From contig JAUNRO010000032.1 in NCBI GenBank assembly GCA_030544185.1, positions 3,869 through 14,910 of the forward strand: a DNA stretch of 11,042 nt. Direction: 5' to 3'. Both the position numbers and the translations under genes were made by a program. This DNA is from Propionibacteriaceae bacterium (GTDB lineage Bacteria > Actinomycetota > Actinomycetes > Propionibacteriales > Propionibacteriaceae). Under the pieces are notes generated by a model. That model worked only from the letters and a program-made list of their open reading frames with translations. It did no database searches and was not told where the DNA came from. This document shows positions 1-6,473 of this stretch, in pieces; the stretch's first letter is position 1; each line of letters begins with the position of its first letter.

Positions 1-166
1 TGAGTTCATCGGCCCAGGCCGGCACGGCCAACGTGAGGCCGAGGGCGAGAGTCGCCGCTCCGGCCGTCAGCCGGGCCAGTAGTCGTCGTGTGTGTGCGAG
101 ACGTCGGTGTGACGCTTCGCTGTTTCGCGGGCCGCCCTGGGAGGCGGAGGGAAGATCCCGTTGCAC
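1..166 (-). CDS. Secreted protein, N-terminal fragment (signal peptide); candidate FtsEX-linked cell-wall hydrolase
   Basis: This open frame runs off the left edge of the window, so only 55 codons are visible. The chosen start is GTG at 164-166, preceded on the minus strand by GGGGA six bases upstream; an in-frame TAA a little further upstream bars a long extension. The peptide has an Arg-rich n-region (residues about 21-32, with RRL and ARL), a hydrophobic core at about 33-48 (TAGAATLALGLTLAVP) and an Ala-rich cleavage region ending AWADEL, a classical Sec signal peptide. It begins 44 bp after ftsX on the same strand, so co-transcription is likely. In many actinobacteria and Firmicutes a secreted coiled-coil M23 or NlpC/P60 peptidase follows ftsEX and is activated by it. 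That identity is inferred from synteny only, because no catalytic domain is in the window. Confidence 0.72.
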   Translation of the reverse strand, partial: MQRDLPSASQGGPRNSEASHRRLAHTRRLLARLTAGAATLALGLTLAVPAWADEL

Positions 167-189
167 AGCTGGTCCCCAATCCGGTTCTA

Positions 190-205
190 GGGTGGCTTAC
201 CACCC
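190..205. other. Short inverted repeat between ftsX and the secreted-protein gene
   Basis: GGGTGG-CTTA-CCACCC is a perfect 6-bp stem with a 4-nt loop, and it overlaps a second palindrome, CACCCGGGTG, at 201-210 next to the ftsX stop codon. There is no T-tract on either strand, so it does not look like a strong terminator. It may be an RNA-processing or expression-tuning hairpin in the 44-bp gap. Chance occurrence in GC-rich DNA is possible. Confidence 0.3.
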
Positions 206-210
206 GGGTG

Positions 211-1113
211 TTACACCTTCAAATACTTCCTGGTTGCAATCAGTGTGGGAATTATGGACAGCAGAATTCCGACTATGGCAACCCCGAGCATGGCCAATCC
301 CGCATGGGACCAGCCAATCCAGGGTGAAGCCTTGATCAAGACTTCAGCGTTTCGCATGATGAGGAAATATACAGCTGCGGCCAATGTGACGCATGCGAGA
401 ACGATACCGATCAGGGCACTAATGAGCGCCTCCAGCAGGAACGGCAGCATGATATGGAGGTTGCCGGCACCGACCAGACGCATGATCCCGATCTCCCGGC
501 GCCGGGCGAAGGCGGCCATCCGGATGGTGTTCCCGATCTGCAGTGCGGCGGCGATGAGCAGCAGCACCGAGGCGATGATCGTCCCCCATTGGAGCAGGCT
601 CAACCAGCCGAACAGACTGTCGAGGACCTGGTGCAGGTCCTGCACCGCCTGGACGCCCTGCAACCCGGACACGGCGGAGACGACGCCCTGATATTGCTCC
701 GGATCCTTGAGCTTGACCCGGAAGGATTCCTGCATCTGCTCGACCGTGAGCGAGTCCTGGATAGGACTGCCCTCATAGGCCCTGCGGAACTCGTCATAGG
801 CGTCCTGCTTGCTCTCGAAAAAGACTTCCTGGACCTCCGGGTTGGTCGTCAGAGTCTGTTCGATGACGTCCTTCTGCGCCTGCGTGGTCTCCTGGCCCGG
901 ATCGCAATTGTCCCCGCGCGTGTCGGCGGTGCAGAGGAAGACGGAGATCTCGATCCTGTCGTACCAATTGCCCTTCATCAGATCGACCTGCTGATTGGCC
1001 AACAGACCGACTCCGAACAGCGACAGCGAAACCCACATCGTGACGATGACCGCCACCGTCATGGTGAGGTTGCGGCGCAGGCCGTTGAAGGTTTCGGACA
1101 GGGTGTGGCGCAT
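211..1113 (-). CDS. ftsX: Cell division protein FtsX (membrane subunit of FtsEX)
   Basis: FtsX is the integral-membrane partner of the FtsE ATPase. It carries conformational change across the membrane to activate peptidoglycan hydrolases at the septum. The 300-residue product has the family layout: a short cytoplasmic N-terminus, TM1 at about 16-39, a large extracellular domain at about 41-170, TM2 at about 172-195, a cytoplasmic loop with the conserved RRREIGIMRLVGA stretch (204-216), TM3 at about 221-250 and TM4 at about 271-292. Two extracellular cysteines, C61 and C70, could form a disulfide; a similarly placed pair occurs in mycobacterial FtsX. The ATG start has AGGAAG about six bases upstream (1120-1125). 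It follows ftsE by 45 bp on the same strand. The last 50-60 codons are noticeably richer in A/T-ending and rare codons (ATA, AGG, TTG, GTA) than the rest of the gene. Confidence 0.97.
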   Translation of the reverse strand: MRHTLSETFNGLRRNLTMTVAVIVTMWVSLSLFGVGLLANQQVDLMKGNWYDRIEISVFLCTADTRGDNCDPGQETTQAQKDVIEQTLTTNPEVQEVFFESKQDAYDEFRRAYEGSPIQDSLTVEQMQESFRVKLKDPEQYQGVVSAVSGLQGVQAVQDLHQVLDSLFGWLSLLQWGTIIASVLLLIAAALQIGNTIRMAAFARRREIGIMRLVGAGNLHIMLPFLLEALISALIGIVLACVTLAAAVYFLIMRNAEVLIKASPWIGWSHAGLAMLGVAIVGILLSIIPTLIATRKYLKV

Positions 1114-1158
1114 ATCAGGCTTCCTGGGGATTCGTGACGGGCGGGTGCGAACGGGTCA

Positions 1159-1851
1159 TCACTGGTAGCCGTAGACCCCCTTGCTCTGATCACGCACGAC
1201 CTCGCCGTCGTCGAGTTCGATCACGCGCTTGCGCATCTGATCGACGATCGTCGAGTCATGGGTGGCCATCACCACGGTGGTGTCGGACCGGTTGATCCGG
1301 TCGAGCAGTTTCATGATTCCCACGCTGGTCGCGGGGTCGAGGTTGCCGGTCGGTTCGTCGGCGATCAGCACCTGGGGCCGGTTGACGAACGCACGAGCGA
1401 TCGCGACCCGCTGCTGTTCGCCACCGGAGAGCTCCTCGGGCAGCCGGTCACCCTTGTTGCCGAGGCCCACCAGCTCCAGGGTCTCGGGCACAGCCTTGCG
1501 GATGAAGCTGTTCGGCTTGCCGATGACCTGCAGGGCGAAGGCCACGTTCTGGTTCACGGTCTTGCCGGGCAGCAGCCGGAAGTCCTGGAAGACCATGCCG
1601 ATCTGGCGCCGCAGGCCCGGGATCTTCCAGTTCGGCAGCCGGGTGAGGTCCTTGCCGGCCACCCAGACCTTGCCGTTGGTGGGGCGCAGCTCCCGCAGGA
1701 TCAGCCGCATGAAGGTGGACTTGCCGGACCCCGAGGCGCCGACGAGGAAAACGAACTCGCCCTTGGCGATCTCCACATCGACGTTCTTCAGCGCGGCCCG
1801 TCGCTGGCCGTCATAGGTCTTGGTGACGTTCTCGAATCGAATCACGTGCAT
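1159..1851 (-). CDS. ftsE: Cell division ATP-binding protein FtsE
   Basis: FtsE is the cytoplasmic ABC-type ATPase of the FtsEX complex, coupling ATP hydrolysis to control of cell-wall hydrolases during division. All nucleotide-binding motifs are intact in the 230 residues: Walker A GASGSGKS (38-45), Q-loop Q89 in MVFQDF, signature LSGGEQQR (141-148), Walker B VLIADEP (161-167) and H-loop His198 in ATHD. Length is normal. An in-frame TAG lies 15 nt upstream of the ATG, so the start is this ATG or the GTG at codon 3; the latter would give an N-terminus like MIRFENV, common in the family. No strong Shine-Dalgarno sequence is visible for either. The gene ends in tandem TGA stops and is followed by ftsX. 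A -10-like box lies about 70 bp upstream. Confidence 0.97.
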   Translation of the reverse strand: MHVIRFENVTKTYDGQRRAALKNVDVEIAKGEFVFLVGASGSGKSTFMRLILRELRPTNGKVWVAGKDLTRLPNWKIPGLRRQIGMVFQDFRLLPGKTVNQNVAFALQVIGKPNSFIRKAVPETLELVGLGNKGDRLPEELSGGEQQRVAIARAFVNRPQVLIADEPTGNLDPATSVGIMKLLDRINRSDTTVVMATHDSTIVDQMRKRVIELDDGEVVRDQSKGVYGYQ

Positions 1852-1872
1852 GTCCGGGCCGGGCTAGACGAT

Positions 1873-1888
1873 CATGCCTGATGGCATG
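1873..1888. other. Inverted repeat in the ftsE leader
   Basis: CATGCC-TGAT-GGCATG forms a perfect 6-bp stem with a 4-nt loop, 22 bp upstream of the ftsE start. It lies between the candidate ftsE promoter and the ATG, so it would be transcribed as a leader hairpin, or it could be a half-site-symmetric operator. No known factor can be named from the sequence. Confidence 0.3.
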
Positions 1889-1912
1889 CCCCGCACCACC
1901 AGGGGAACGGCC

Positions 1913-1925
1913 TGCAGTGAGTGTA
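1913..1925 (-). promoter_or_regulatory. Candidate ftsEX promoter (-10 TACACT)
   Basis: On the minus strand, TACACT (plus-strand 1920-1925) matches the actinobacterial primary sigma factor -10 consensus TANNNT. A start near 1913 would give a leader of about 62 nt before ftsE. No convincing -35 hexamer is present at 16-18 bp. The 187-bp gap after prfB and the GC-rich hairpins near the prfB stop support a separate ftsEX transcription unit. Confidence 0.4.
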
Positions 1926-1994
1926 GGCGCACCGTTCGACCCCTCCGTCACATTTGCTGCCCGTGGGAGTGTTGGCTGGATGCCCACCTCCCCG

Positions 1995-2019
1995 GGGCGT
2001 ACGCCCGCGACGGCGCGGG
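1995..2019 (-). terminator. GC-rich hairpins just after prfB (possible terminator)
   Basis: Two overlapping palindromes lie about 20-45 bp after the prfB stop: CCCGCG-ACGG-CGCGGG (2004-2019) and the 12-bp palindrome GGGCGTACGCCC (1995-2006). They are mutually exclusive. Neither is followed by a T-run, which is common for actinobacterial hairpin terminators but also means termination cannot be claimed with confidence. Confidence 0.3.
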
Positions 2020-2038
2020 GTCACGCGAGCGCGCAGGC

Positions 2039-3151
2039 TCAGTTGTCGGCGGTCTCCTGCTGCTTGCGCCACCGGATGCCGGCGTCGATGAACGCATCGA
2101 TCTCGCCGTCGAAGACCGCATCGGTGTTGCCGGTCTCGTGCTCGGTGCGCAGGTCTTTCACCATCTGATAGGGGTGCAGGACATAGGAGCGCATCTGGGA
2201 GCCCCAGGAGTTGCCGCCGTCGCCCTTGAGCGCGTTCATCTCGGCCTCCTTCTCCTGCCGGGCCCGCTCCAGCAGCCGCGACTGGAGCACGCGCAGGGCG
2301 GCTGCCTTGTTCTGCAGCTGGGACTTCTCGTTCTGGCAGGACACCACGATGCCGGTGGGCAGATGGGTGATGCGCACCGCGGAGTCGGTGGTGTTGACCG
2401 ATTGGCCACCAGGACCCGAGGAGCGGAAGACGTCGATGCGCATCTCGTTCTCGGGGATGTCGATGTGGTCGGTCTCCTCGGTCACCGGCAGGACGTCAAC
2501 CCCGGCGAACGAGGTCTGGCGCCGGCCCTGGTTGTCGAACGGCGAGATCCGCACGAGGCGGTGGGTGCCCTGTTCGACCGACAGCGTCCCATAGGCGAAC
2601 GGCGCCTTCACGCTGAAAGTGGCCGACTTGATGCCCGCCTCCTCCGCAAAGGAGGTGTCATAGACCTCGGTGCCATAGCCGTGTCGCTCCGCCCACCGCA
2701 GATACATCCGCATGAGCTTCTCCGCAAAGTCCGAGGCGTCCACGCCGCCGGCCTCGGCGCGGATCGTCACCATCGCCTCGCGCTCGTCATAGTCGCCCGA
2801 CAACAGCGTGCGGACCTCGAGGGCCTCGATGTCCTTCGTAAGGCGGGCGAGATCGCGCTCGGCCTCCCGGCGCGAGTCCGCATCATCCTCCTCCTCGGCC
2901 AGCTCAACGAGCACGGCGAGGTCGTCCAACCGGGAGCGCATGCCCAGGACCCGCTCCAACTCACCCTGCACGGCCGACAGTCGGGACGTGACGCGCTGGG
3001 CGTTCGCCTGATCGTCCCAGAGGTCCGGTGCCGCGACCTGCTGCTCAAGGTCGGCGATCTCGGCCTGCTTGGCCTGCGGGTCGACAACGGCCTCGATCGC
3101 ACTCAGCGAGCGCTCGAGTTGGGACAGGGAGGATCCGAAGTCAACAGCCAC
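2039..3151 (-). CDS. prfB: Peptide chain release factor 2 (RF2)
   Basis: RF2 recognises UGA and UAA stop codons in the ribosomal A site and triggers release of the finished peptide. The 370-residue product (from the GTG at 3149-3151) has an N-terminal coiled-coil domain with LWDDQANAQ, the decoding motif SPF (203-205, in RISPFDNQ) diagnostic of RF2 over RF1, and the catalytic GGQ (248-250, in [11 protein letters not shown]). The frame could open further upstream at a TTG (3194-3196), but the GTG is preferred because the product then has family length and because a TAGACT box sits at the right distance for transcription to start at the GTG itself, making the mRNA leaderless. No Shine-Dalgarno precedes it. 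The gene is one continuous frame, so the programmed +1 frameshift that autoregulates RF2 in E. coli is absent. All seven tyrosines use TAT. Confidence 0.96.
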   Translation of the reverse strand: MAVDFGSSLSQLERSLSAIEAVVDPQAKQAEIADLEQQVAAPDLWDDQANAQRVTSRLSAVQGELERVLGMRSRLDDLAVLVELAEEEDDADSRREAERDLARLTKDIEALEVRTLLSGDYDEREAMVTIRAEAGGVDASDFAEKLMRMYLRWAERHGYGTEVYDTSFAEEAGIKSATFSVKAPFAYGTLSVEQGTHRLVRISPFDNQGRRQTSFAGVDVLPVTEETDHIDIPENEMRIDVFRSSGPGGQSVNTTDSAVRITHLPTGIVVSCQNEKSQLQNKAAALRVLQSRLLERARQEKEAEMNALKGDGGNSWGSQMRSYVLHPYQMVKDLRTEHETGNTDAVFDGEIDAFIDAGIRWRKQQETADN

Positions 3152-3165
3152 AAGGAGGCAGTCTA
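3152..3165 (-). promoter_or_regulatory. prfB promoter -10 element, probable leaderless start
   Basis: On the minus strand TAGACT (plus-strand 3160-3165) matches TANNNT. Eight bases separate it from the GTG whose first base is at 3151, so a typical start point would fall at or next to the first base of the codon. No good -35 hexamer is visible. The coding strand here reads TGCCTCCTT, which is not a Shine-Dalgarno sequence, in keeping with a leaderless mRNA. Confidence 0.5.
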
Positions 3166-3211
3166 GTCGCGCCGCCCTCGCCACGCGACCACGCAATCAC
3201 GCGTCCGCGCC

Positions 3212-3240
3212 TTGACGAACCCATCCGCGGTGTTCAGACT
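3212..3240 (+). promoter_or_regulatory. azlCD promoter
   Basis: TTGACG (3212-3217) and CAGACT (3235-3240) are separated by exactly 17 bp, a close fit to a primary sigma-factor promoter. Transcription would start near 3247, giving a leader of about 68 nt before azlC. It is divergent from the prfB promoter about 50 bp away, so a regulator bound between them could affect both. Confidence 0.55.
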
Positions 3241-3314
3241 CGCCAACGGCGCGGGCCTGTCTGCCGGCGCTTTCGCCTCGTCCACCCACCTGCCCAGGAA
3301 GAAGCTTCGTTGCC

Positions 3315-4052
3315 ATGACCGCCATCCCTCTGCGCCAGTCCCCCGGTGTGCGGGCCGGCCTGTCGATCGCGATCGCGGTGGGCGTCTATGGCGTCTCCTT
3401 CGGCGCGCTCGCGGTCGCCTCGGGTCTCAACGTCTGGCAGGCGCAGGCGCTGAGTTTGCTGATGTTCACCGGGGGCTCGCAGTTCGCGTTCATCGGCGTC
3501 GTCGCCGGTGGCGGCACGGGGCCGGCCGCCGTGGCCGCGGCCACCCTGCTCGGTCTGCGCAATGGCATCTATGGCATGCAGATGAACGCCCTCATCCATC
3601 CGCGCGGCTGGCGCCGGCCGGTCGCCGCCCACGTCACGATCGACGAATCGGCGGCGGTCTCGATGGGCCAGGAGTCCCCCGCCGAGGCGTGGCGGGGATT
3701 CTGGACCGCGGGTCTCGGCGTCTTCGCCCTCTGGAACACGTTCACCCTGGTCGGCGCGCTCGCCGGCAATGCACTGGGCGATCCCCGCCGCTGGGGCCTG
3801 GACGGTGCCGCCGTCGCCGCATTCGTCGGGCTGCTGTGGCCCCGGCTGCGCAATCGCGAGCCGGTCGCGATCGCGGTGGTCTGCGCGGTGGTCACCGCGC
3901 TCTGCATTCCGCTGCTCCCGCCCGGTCTGCCGATCCTGGTCGCCGCCGCGGTCGCGGGCGGCCTGTCGCTGCTGGCTCGCGGCCCCGCCGATGAGGGCCT
4001 GGAATCCGATTTCACGGCCGAAACGGCCGGTCCCGAGGAGGAACAGCGATGA
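3315..4052 (+). CDS. azlC: AzlC family branched-chain amino acid exporter, large subunit
   Basis: AzlC-type proteins are the large membrane subunit of a two-component exporter (AzlCD, BrnFE in Corynebacterium) for branched-chain amino acids and analogues. The 245-residue product shows the family's landmarks: GVYGVSFGALAVASG (23-37), SLLMFTGGSQFAFIGV (47-62) and LLGLRNGIYGM (78-88), followed by several hydrophobic segments (about 128-150, 163-176, 183-200, 204-221) and an acidic C-terminal tail. The ATG at 3315 is the only plausible start. The nearest purine run, AGGAAGAAG at 3296-3304, is further away than usual, so initiation may be weak. The stop overlaps the azlD start in an ATGA arrangement. 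This is the only plus-strand transcription unit in the window. The precise substrate cannot be read from sequence. Confidence 0.93.
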   Translation: MTAIPLRQSPGVRAGLSIAIAVGVYGVSFGALAVASGLNVWQAQALSLLMFTGGSQFAFIGVVAGGGTGPAAVAAATLLGLRNGIYGMQMNALIHPRGWRRPVAAHVTIDESAAVSMGQESPAEAWRGFWTAGLGVFALWNTFTLVGALAGNALGDPRRWGLDGAAVAAFVGLLWPRLRNREPVAIAVVCAVVTALCIPLLPPGLPILVAAAVAGGLSLLARGPADEGLESDFTAETAGPEEEQR

Positions 4053-4357
4053 TGTGGTTCTGGGTGCTCCTCGCCTGCGCCATCGCGTTCGCGACCAAGG
4101 GGGCGGGCTATCTCATCCCGGCGGCCCGGCTGGAGTCGCCGAAGATCACACGTCTCGCCGGGATCCTCACCGTCGGTCTGCTCGCGGCCCTGATCACCAT
4201 GAACGCGTTCGGCGACGGCCAGGCGCTCCGGCTGGATGCGCGCATCGCCGCGCTGGTGGTGGCGTTCGCGGCCTGCGCCTTGCGGGCGCCCTATCTGCTC
4301 GTGGTCGTGCTGGGTGCGGCCGCCGCCGCGTTGGTCCGCCTCAGCGGCTGGGGATAG
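4049..4357 (+). CDS. azlD: AzlD family branched-chain amino acid exporter, small subunit
   Basis: AzlD is the small partner (about 100 residues, 3-4 transmembrane helices) needed with AzlC for export. The 102-residue product is strongly hydrophobic, with segments at about 3-22, 36-52, 64-78 and 81-98, and has the typical KGAGYLIPA and LRAPYLLVV stretches. It overlaps azlC by 4 nt (ATGA) and has AGGAGG (4036-4041) upstream, so translational coupling is likely. A second ATG follows immediately (4052-4054) and could be used instead. The pair converges on ribF. Confidence 0.92.
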   Translation: MMWFWVLLACAIAFATKGAGYLIPAARLESPKITRLAGILTVGLLAALITMNAFGDGQALRLDARIAALVVAFAACALRAPYLLVVVLGAAAAALVRLSGWG

Positions 4358-4372
4358 GAACTCTGCGGAGGT

Positions 4373-4417
4373 CGTGGGTCGAGTTTCGAGCGGACAGAAA
4401 GCCGGTCCGCACCCACG
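4373..4417. terminator. Structured element between convergent azlD and ribF; possible bidirectional terminator
   Basis: An outer 7-bp stem CGTGGGT (4373-4379) / ACCCACG (4411-4417) encloses an inner 6-bp stem GCGGAC (4390-4395) / GTCCGC (4405-4410) with a 9-nt loop. Between the two left arms is the mini-repeat TCGA-GTT-TCGA, so a three-way-junction fold is possible. It sits in the 109-bp gap between the azlD and ribF stops, where a shared terminator is expected. No T-tract flanks it on either strand. It was checked for tRNA features and lacks a T-arm. Confidence 0.45.
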
Positions 4418-4466
4418 AGGGCGAGCACGGATGAGGAATCGATGTCCTCAGATCACACCCGGGCCC

Positions 4467-5378
4467 TCACAGCCCAAGGACGCCCCGGGTCTGCTCGACA
4501 TCGGCCGCAATTTGCTCGATGAGCTGCGGGATCCCCTCGAACCGGACGTTGCCGCGCAACCGCTCGACGAAATCGACGTGAATCGTGGTCCCATAGAGTT
4601 CGAGGTCCTGATGATCGAGCGCATGGGCTTCGACCCCGACGGCCGGGACATCGTCGAAGGTCGGGTTGCGCCCCACTGAGATGGCCGCGGGCCACACCGG
4701 CGCGTCCTCGGTCTCGGCCACGCGCATCCACCCGGCGTACACCCCCTCCCCCGGCGCCGCGAACCCGTGCGGGACGGGCAGGTTGGCGGTCGGGAAACCG
4801 AACTCCTTGCCGCGCTGGTGACCGACGACGACGGTGCCAGTGAAGCGGAAGGGCCGGCCGAGGTGGCGGGCGGCGTCGGCGACCTTGCCCTCACCGAGCA
4901 GGCGGCGGATCTCGCTGGAGCTGGTCGTCTCGTGCTCGGTGAGCAGCAGTTCCAGCCCGGTCACCTCGAACCGGCCGGCGCCCCAGGCCCGCAGGGTGTC
5001 CACGTTGCCGGCGGCCCGGTGGCCGAAGCGGAAGTTCTCGCCGACGACCACCCGGACCGGGTTGAGCGGTCGGATATAGGACTCCAGGAACTCCTCAGGG
5101 GTGAGCGCCATCAGCTCCCGGTCGAACGAGATGACCTCGACGATCTCCGCGCCGGCGGCCCGCATGAGATCGATCCGTTCCTCCAGATCGCACAGCAGCA
5201 GCGGCTCCGACCCGGGCCGGACGACCGACATCGGATGGGGCCAGAACGTCACGGCGACCAGCCGGGCTCCCGGCTCGAGTTCTCGCGCGGTGCGCAGGAC
5301 CTCCTGGTGGCCCTTGTGGACACCGTCGAAGTTGCCGATGACCACCACGCTGGATGGGTTCACGTCCTGCCCCTTCAT
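4467..5378 (-). CDS. ribF: Bifunctional riboflavin kinase / FAD synthetase
   Basis: RibF phosphorylates riboflavin to FMN and adenylylates FMN to FAD in the cytoplasm. The 303-residue protein has the two usual domains. The N-terminal nucleotidyltransferase domain carries GNFDGVHKGH (15-24), VTFWPHP (43-49), GENFRFGHRAAGN (113-125) and SSSEIR (153-158). The C-terminal riboflavin kinase domain (about 173-300) carries GFPTANL (194-200), GVYAGW (212-217), GRNPTF (236-241) and the E-(x)n-LYG region (250-263). The ATG at 5378 has no clear ribosome-binding site, whereas the GTG at codon 6 (5361-5363) is preceded by AAGGGG six bases away; a start there would leave 298 residues and is a real alternative. 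ribF often lies next to truB, but here a channel gene intervenes. No FMN riboswitch is seen upstream. Confidence 0.97.
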   Translation of the reverse strand: MKGQDVNPSSVVVIGNFDGVHKGHQEVLRTARELEPGARLVAVTFWPHPMSVVRPGSEPLLLCDLEERIDLMRAAGAEIVEVISFDRELMALTPEEFLESYIRPLNPVRVVVGENFRFGHRAAGNVDTLRAWGAGRFEVTGLELLLTEHETTSSSEIRRLLGEGKVADAARHLGRPFRFTGTVVVGHQRGKEFGFPTANLPVPHGFAAPGEGVYAGWMRVAETEDAPVWPAAISVGRNPTFDDVPAVGVEAHALDHQDLELYGTTIHVDFVERLRGNVRFEGIPQLIEQIAADVEQTRGVLGL

Positions 5379-5428
5379 CGTTGGCTCATGCCCGTGCCCG
5401 GCCGCCTCCGGCGGACCGTGCGCAGGTG

Positions 5429-5434
5429 ATCCTA
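5429..5434 (-). promoter_or_regulatory. Candidate -10 box upstream of ribF
   Basis: TAGGAT on the minus strand matches TANNNT and lies about 50 bp before the ribF start, in the 106-bp gap after the channel gene. No -35 is recognisable. A small hairpin, CCGCC-TCC-GGCGG (5402-5414), would lie in the leader. The evidence is weak; ribF could equally be read from upstream. Confidence 0.25.
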
Positions 5435-5484
5435 ATCAGCACGCGCCCCGGTGCGCACCCCGCACCCGCCCAGTGCGAGTTCGC

Positions 5485-6363
5485 TCACTCCTCGCGCCGT
5501 GCGCGATAACGGGCATCGAGGTGAATGAGCTTGCGCTCCAGCTTGTCGATGACGTCCTGCAACTCGTTGATCGTGTCAGCGAGCTCGACATCGTCGGCCG
5601 CGTCCCGGTCCCGCATCTTGTAGGCGGTCTCCAGCGAATTGATCACGATGCCGACCACCAGGTTGATCACGACATAGGTGCCGAGCAGGATGAACGAGAT
5701 CACATACGGCAGGGCCCACGGGGAGACCGCGCGCAGGTCATACATGATCTGGTTCCAGCCCTCGAGGGTCAGCAACGTGAACAGCGTGAGCATCCCCTCG
5801 CCGAGGTTGCCGAAATACTGCGGGGCGGTCTCGCCGAAGAGCATGAAGCCCACGACGGCGTACAGATAGCACAGCAGCGCAGTCAGCGCGAGCAGGCTCA
5901 GGGCGGGCAGCGCGGCCCGGCGCAGACCATCGACGAGCACCCGGAAATCCGGCATCACCCGCGCCAGGCGGGCGATCCGCGCCAGCCGCACCATGCGCAG
6001 CGCCGTCGGGTTCCATTGCCAGATCGGCAACAGGCCGAGGACGACCACGAAGGTGTCGAAGATGTTCCAGGGGTCACGCAGAAAGGCAAGCACCCGGAAC
6101 CGATAGGCGGCGAGACGGATCAACAACTCACCGACGAAGAACGCGAGGAACAGCGAGTCGAGCGGATCGGCAACCCGCTGCAGATTGCCGGGGACCCGCT
6201 CATAAGTCTGCAGCCCGAGGGCGATGGCGTTGGCGATGATCACCGCGACGACCAGCGTCTGGAACCACCGGGCGTTGGCGACCGCATAGGCCTGCCGCTG
6301 CCAGACCGGCGAGGTCGCATCCGGGGCCACGGCGGTATCGCCCACGATCCGTTCCCTGGGCAC
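5485..6363 (-). CDS. Voltage-gated cation channel (single-domain six-TM ion transporter)
   Basis: The 292-residue product has the architecture of bacterial NaChBac/NavAb-type channels, which assemble as tetramers in the membrane. Segments: S1 about 33-52, S2 about 66-86, S3 about 98-115, and a voltage-sensing S4 at about 120-138 with five regularly spaced arginines (R123, R126, R129, R132, R135). S5 spans about 150-176, a pore loop about 185-205, S6 about 217-245, and an acidic C-terminal segment at about 257-285 has heptad-like hydrophobics suited to a four-helix coiled coil. The selectivity filter reads TLEGW (199-203), where well-studied sodium channels have TLESW; Gly after the Glu is typical of calcium-channel repeats, so Ca2+ permeability is possible but not proven. 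The start is GTG at 6363 with GGAGG five bases upstream. It sits between truB and ribF, an unusual place for such a gene. Confidence 0.92.
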   Translation of the reverse strand: MPRERIVGDTAVAPDATSPVWQRQAYAVANARWFQTLVVAVIIANAIALGLQTYERVPGNLQRVADPLDSLFLAFFVGELLIRLAAYRFRVLAFLRDPWNIFDTFVVVLGLLPIWQWNPTALRMVRLARIARLARVMPDFRVLVDGLRRAALPALSLLALTALLCYLYAVVGFMLFGETAPQYFGNLGEGMLTLFTLLTLEGWNQIMYDLRAVSPWALPYVISFILLGTYVVINLVVGIVINSLETAYKMRDRDAADDVELADTINELQDVIDKLERKLIHLDARYRARREE

Positions 6364-6367
6364 GGCG

Positions 6368-6401
6368 TCCTCCCTCGTCGGGCCAGTTTCGCGTCAGAGT
6401 A
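6368..6401 (-). promoter_or_regulatory. Channel gene -10 candidate and ribosome-binding site
   Basis: On the minus strand TACTCT (plus-strand 6396-6401) matches TANNNT and is followed about 20 bases later by GAGGGAGGACG (6366-6376), a strong Shine-Dalgarno five bases before the GTG start. The leader would be about 25 nt. No clear -35 is seen. This suggests the channel gene can be expressed independently of truB. Confidence 0.4.
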
Positions 6402-6424
6402 CGCGGGCGCGGGTCCCGTGGGCG

Positions 6425-6462
6425 CCGACGTCCGCGGCCTGAGTGGGCCCATAAGACGTCGG
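6425..6462 (-). terminator. Inverted repeat after truB, possible terminator or operator
   Basis: CCGACGTC (6425-6432) and GACGTCGG (6455-6462) form an 8-bp stem around a 22-nt loop that contains the palindrome TGGGCCCA (6444-6451). It starts about 11 bp after the truB stop and lies upstream of the channel's candidate promoter, so it could terminate truB transcription or bind a regulator. No T-tract is present. Confidence 0.3.
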
Positions 6463-6473
6463 TCGGGGGGAGC

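Noticed and set aside
6..203. 65-codon minus-strand frame at the left edge
   Set aside because: It is out of phase with the signal-peptide frame, ends at 6-8, and its sequence has no hydrophobic core or family likeness.
2900..3151. Programmed +1 frameshift in prfB
   Set aside because: The frame is uninterrupted from the GTG, with no in-frame TGA at the expected position.
1874..3166. Long plus-strand open frame (430 codons) opposite prfB
   Set aside because: It is antisense to the clearly recognisable RF2 gene, shows no family resemblance, and arises from the GC-rich codon pattern of the real gene.
3152..3196. Upstream TTG start for prfB adding 15 residues
   Set aside because: The extra residues are not family-like and they overlap the -10 box; the GTG at 3151 fits better.
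4358..4466. tRNA or small RNA gene in the azlD-ribF gap
   Set aside because: The stems do not form an acceptor/T-arm arrangement and no GTTCRA T-loop is present; a structured terminator-like element is the simpler reading.
5379..5484. FMN riboswitch upstream of ribF
   Set aside because: The conserved RFN blocks are not present in the 106-bp gap, which is also too short for the full element with an expression platform.
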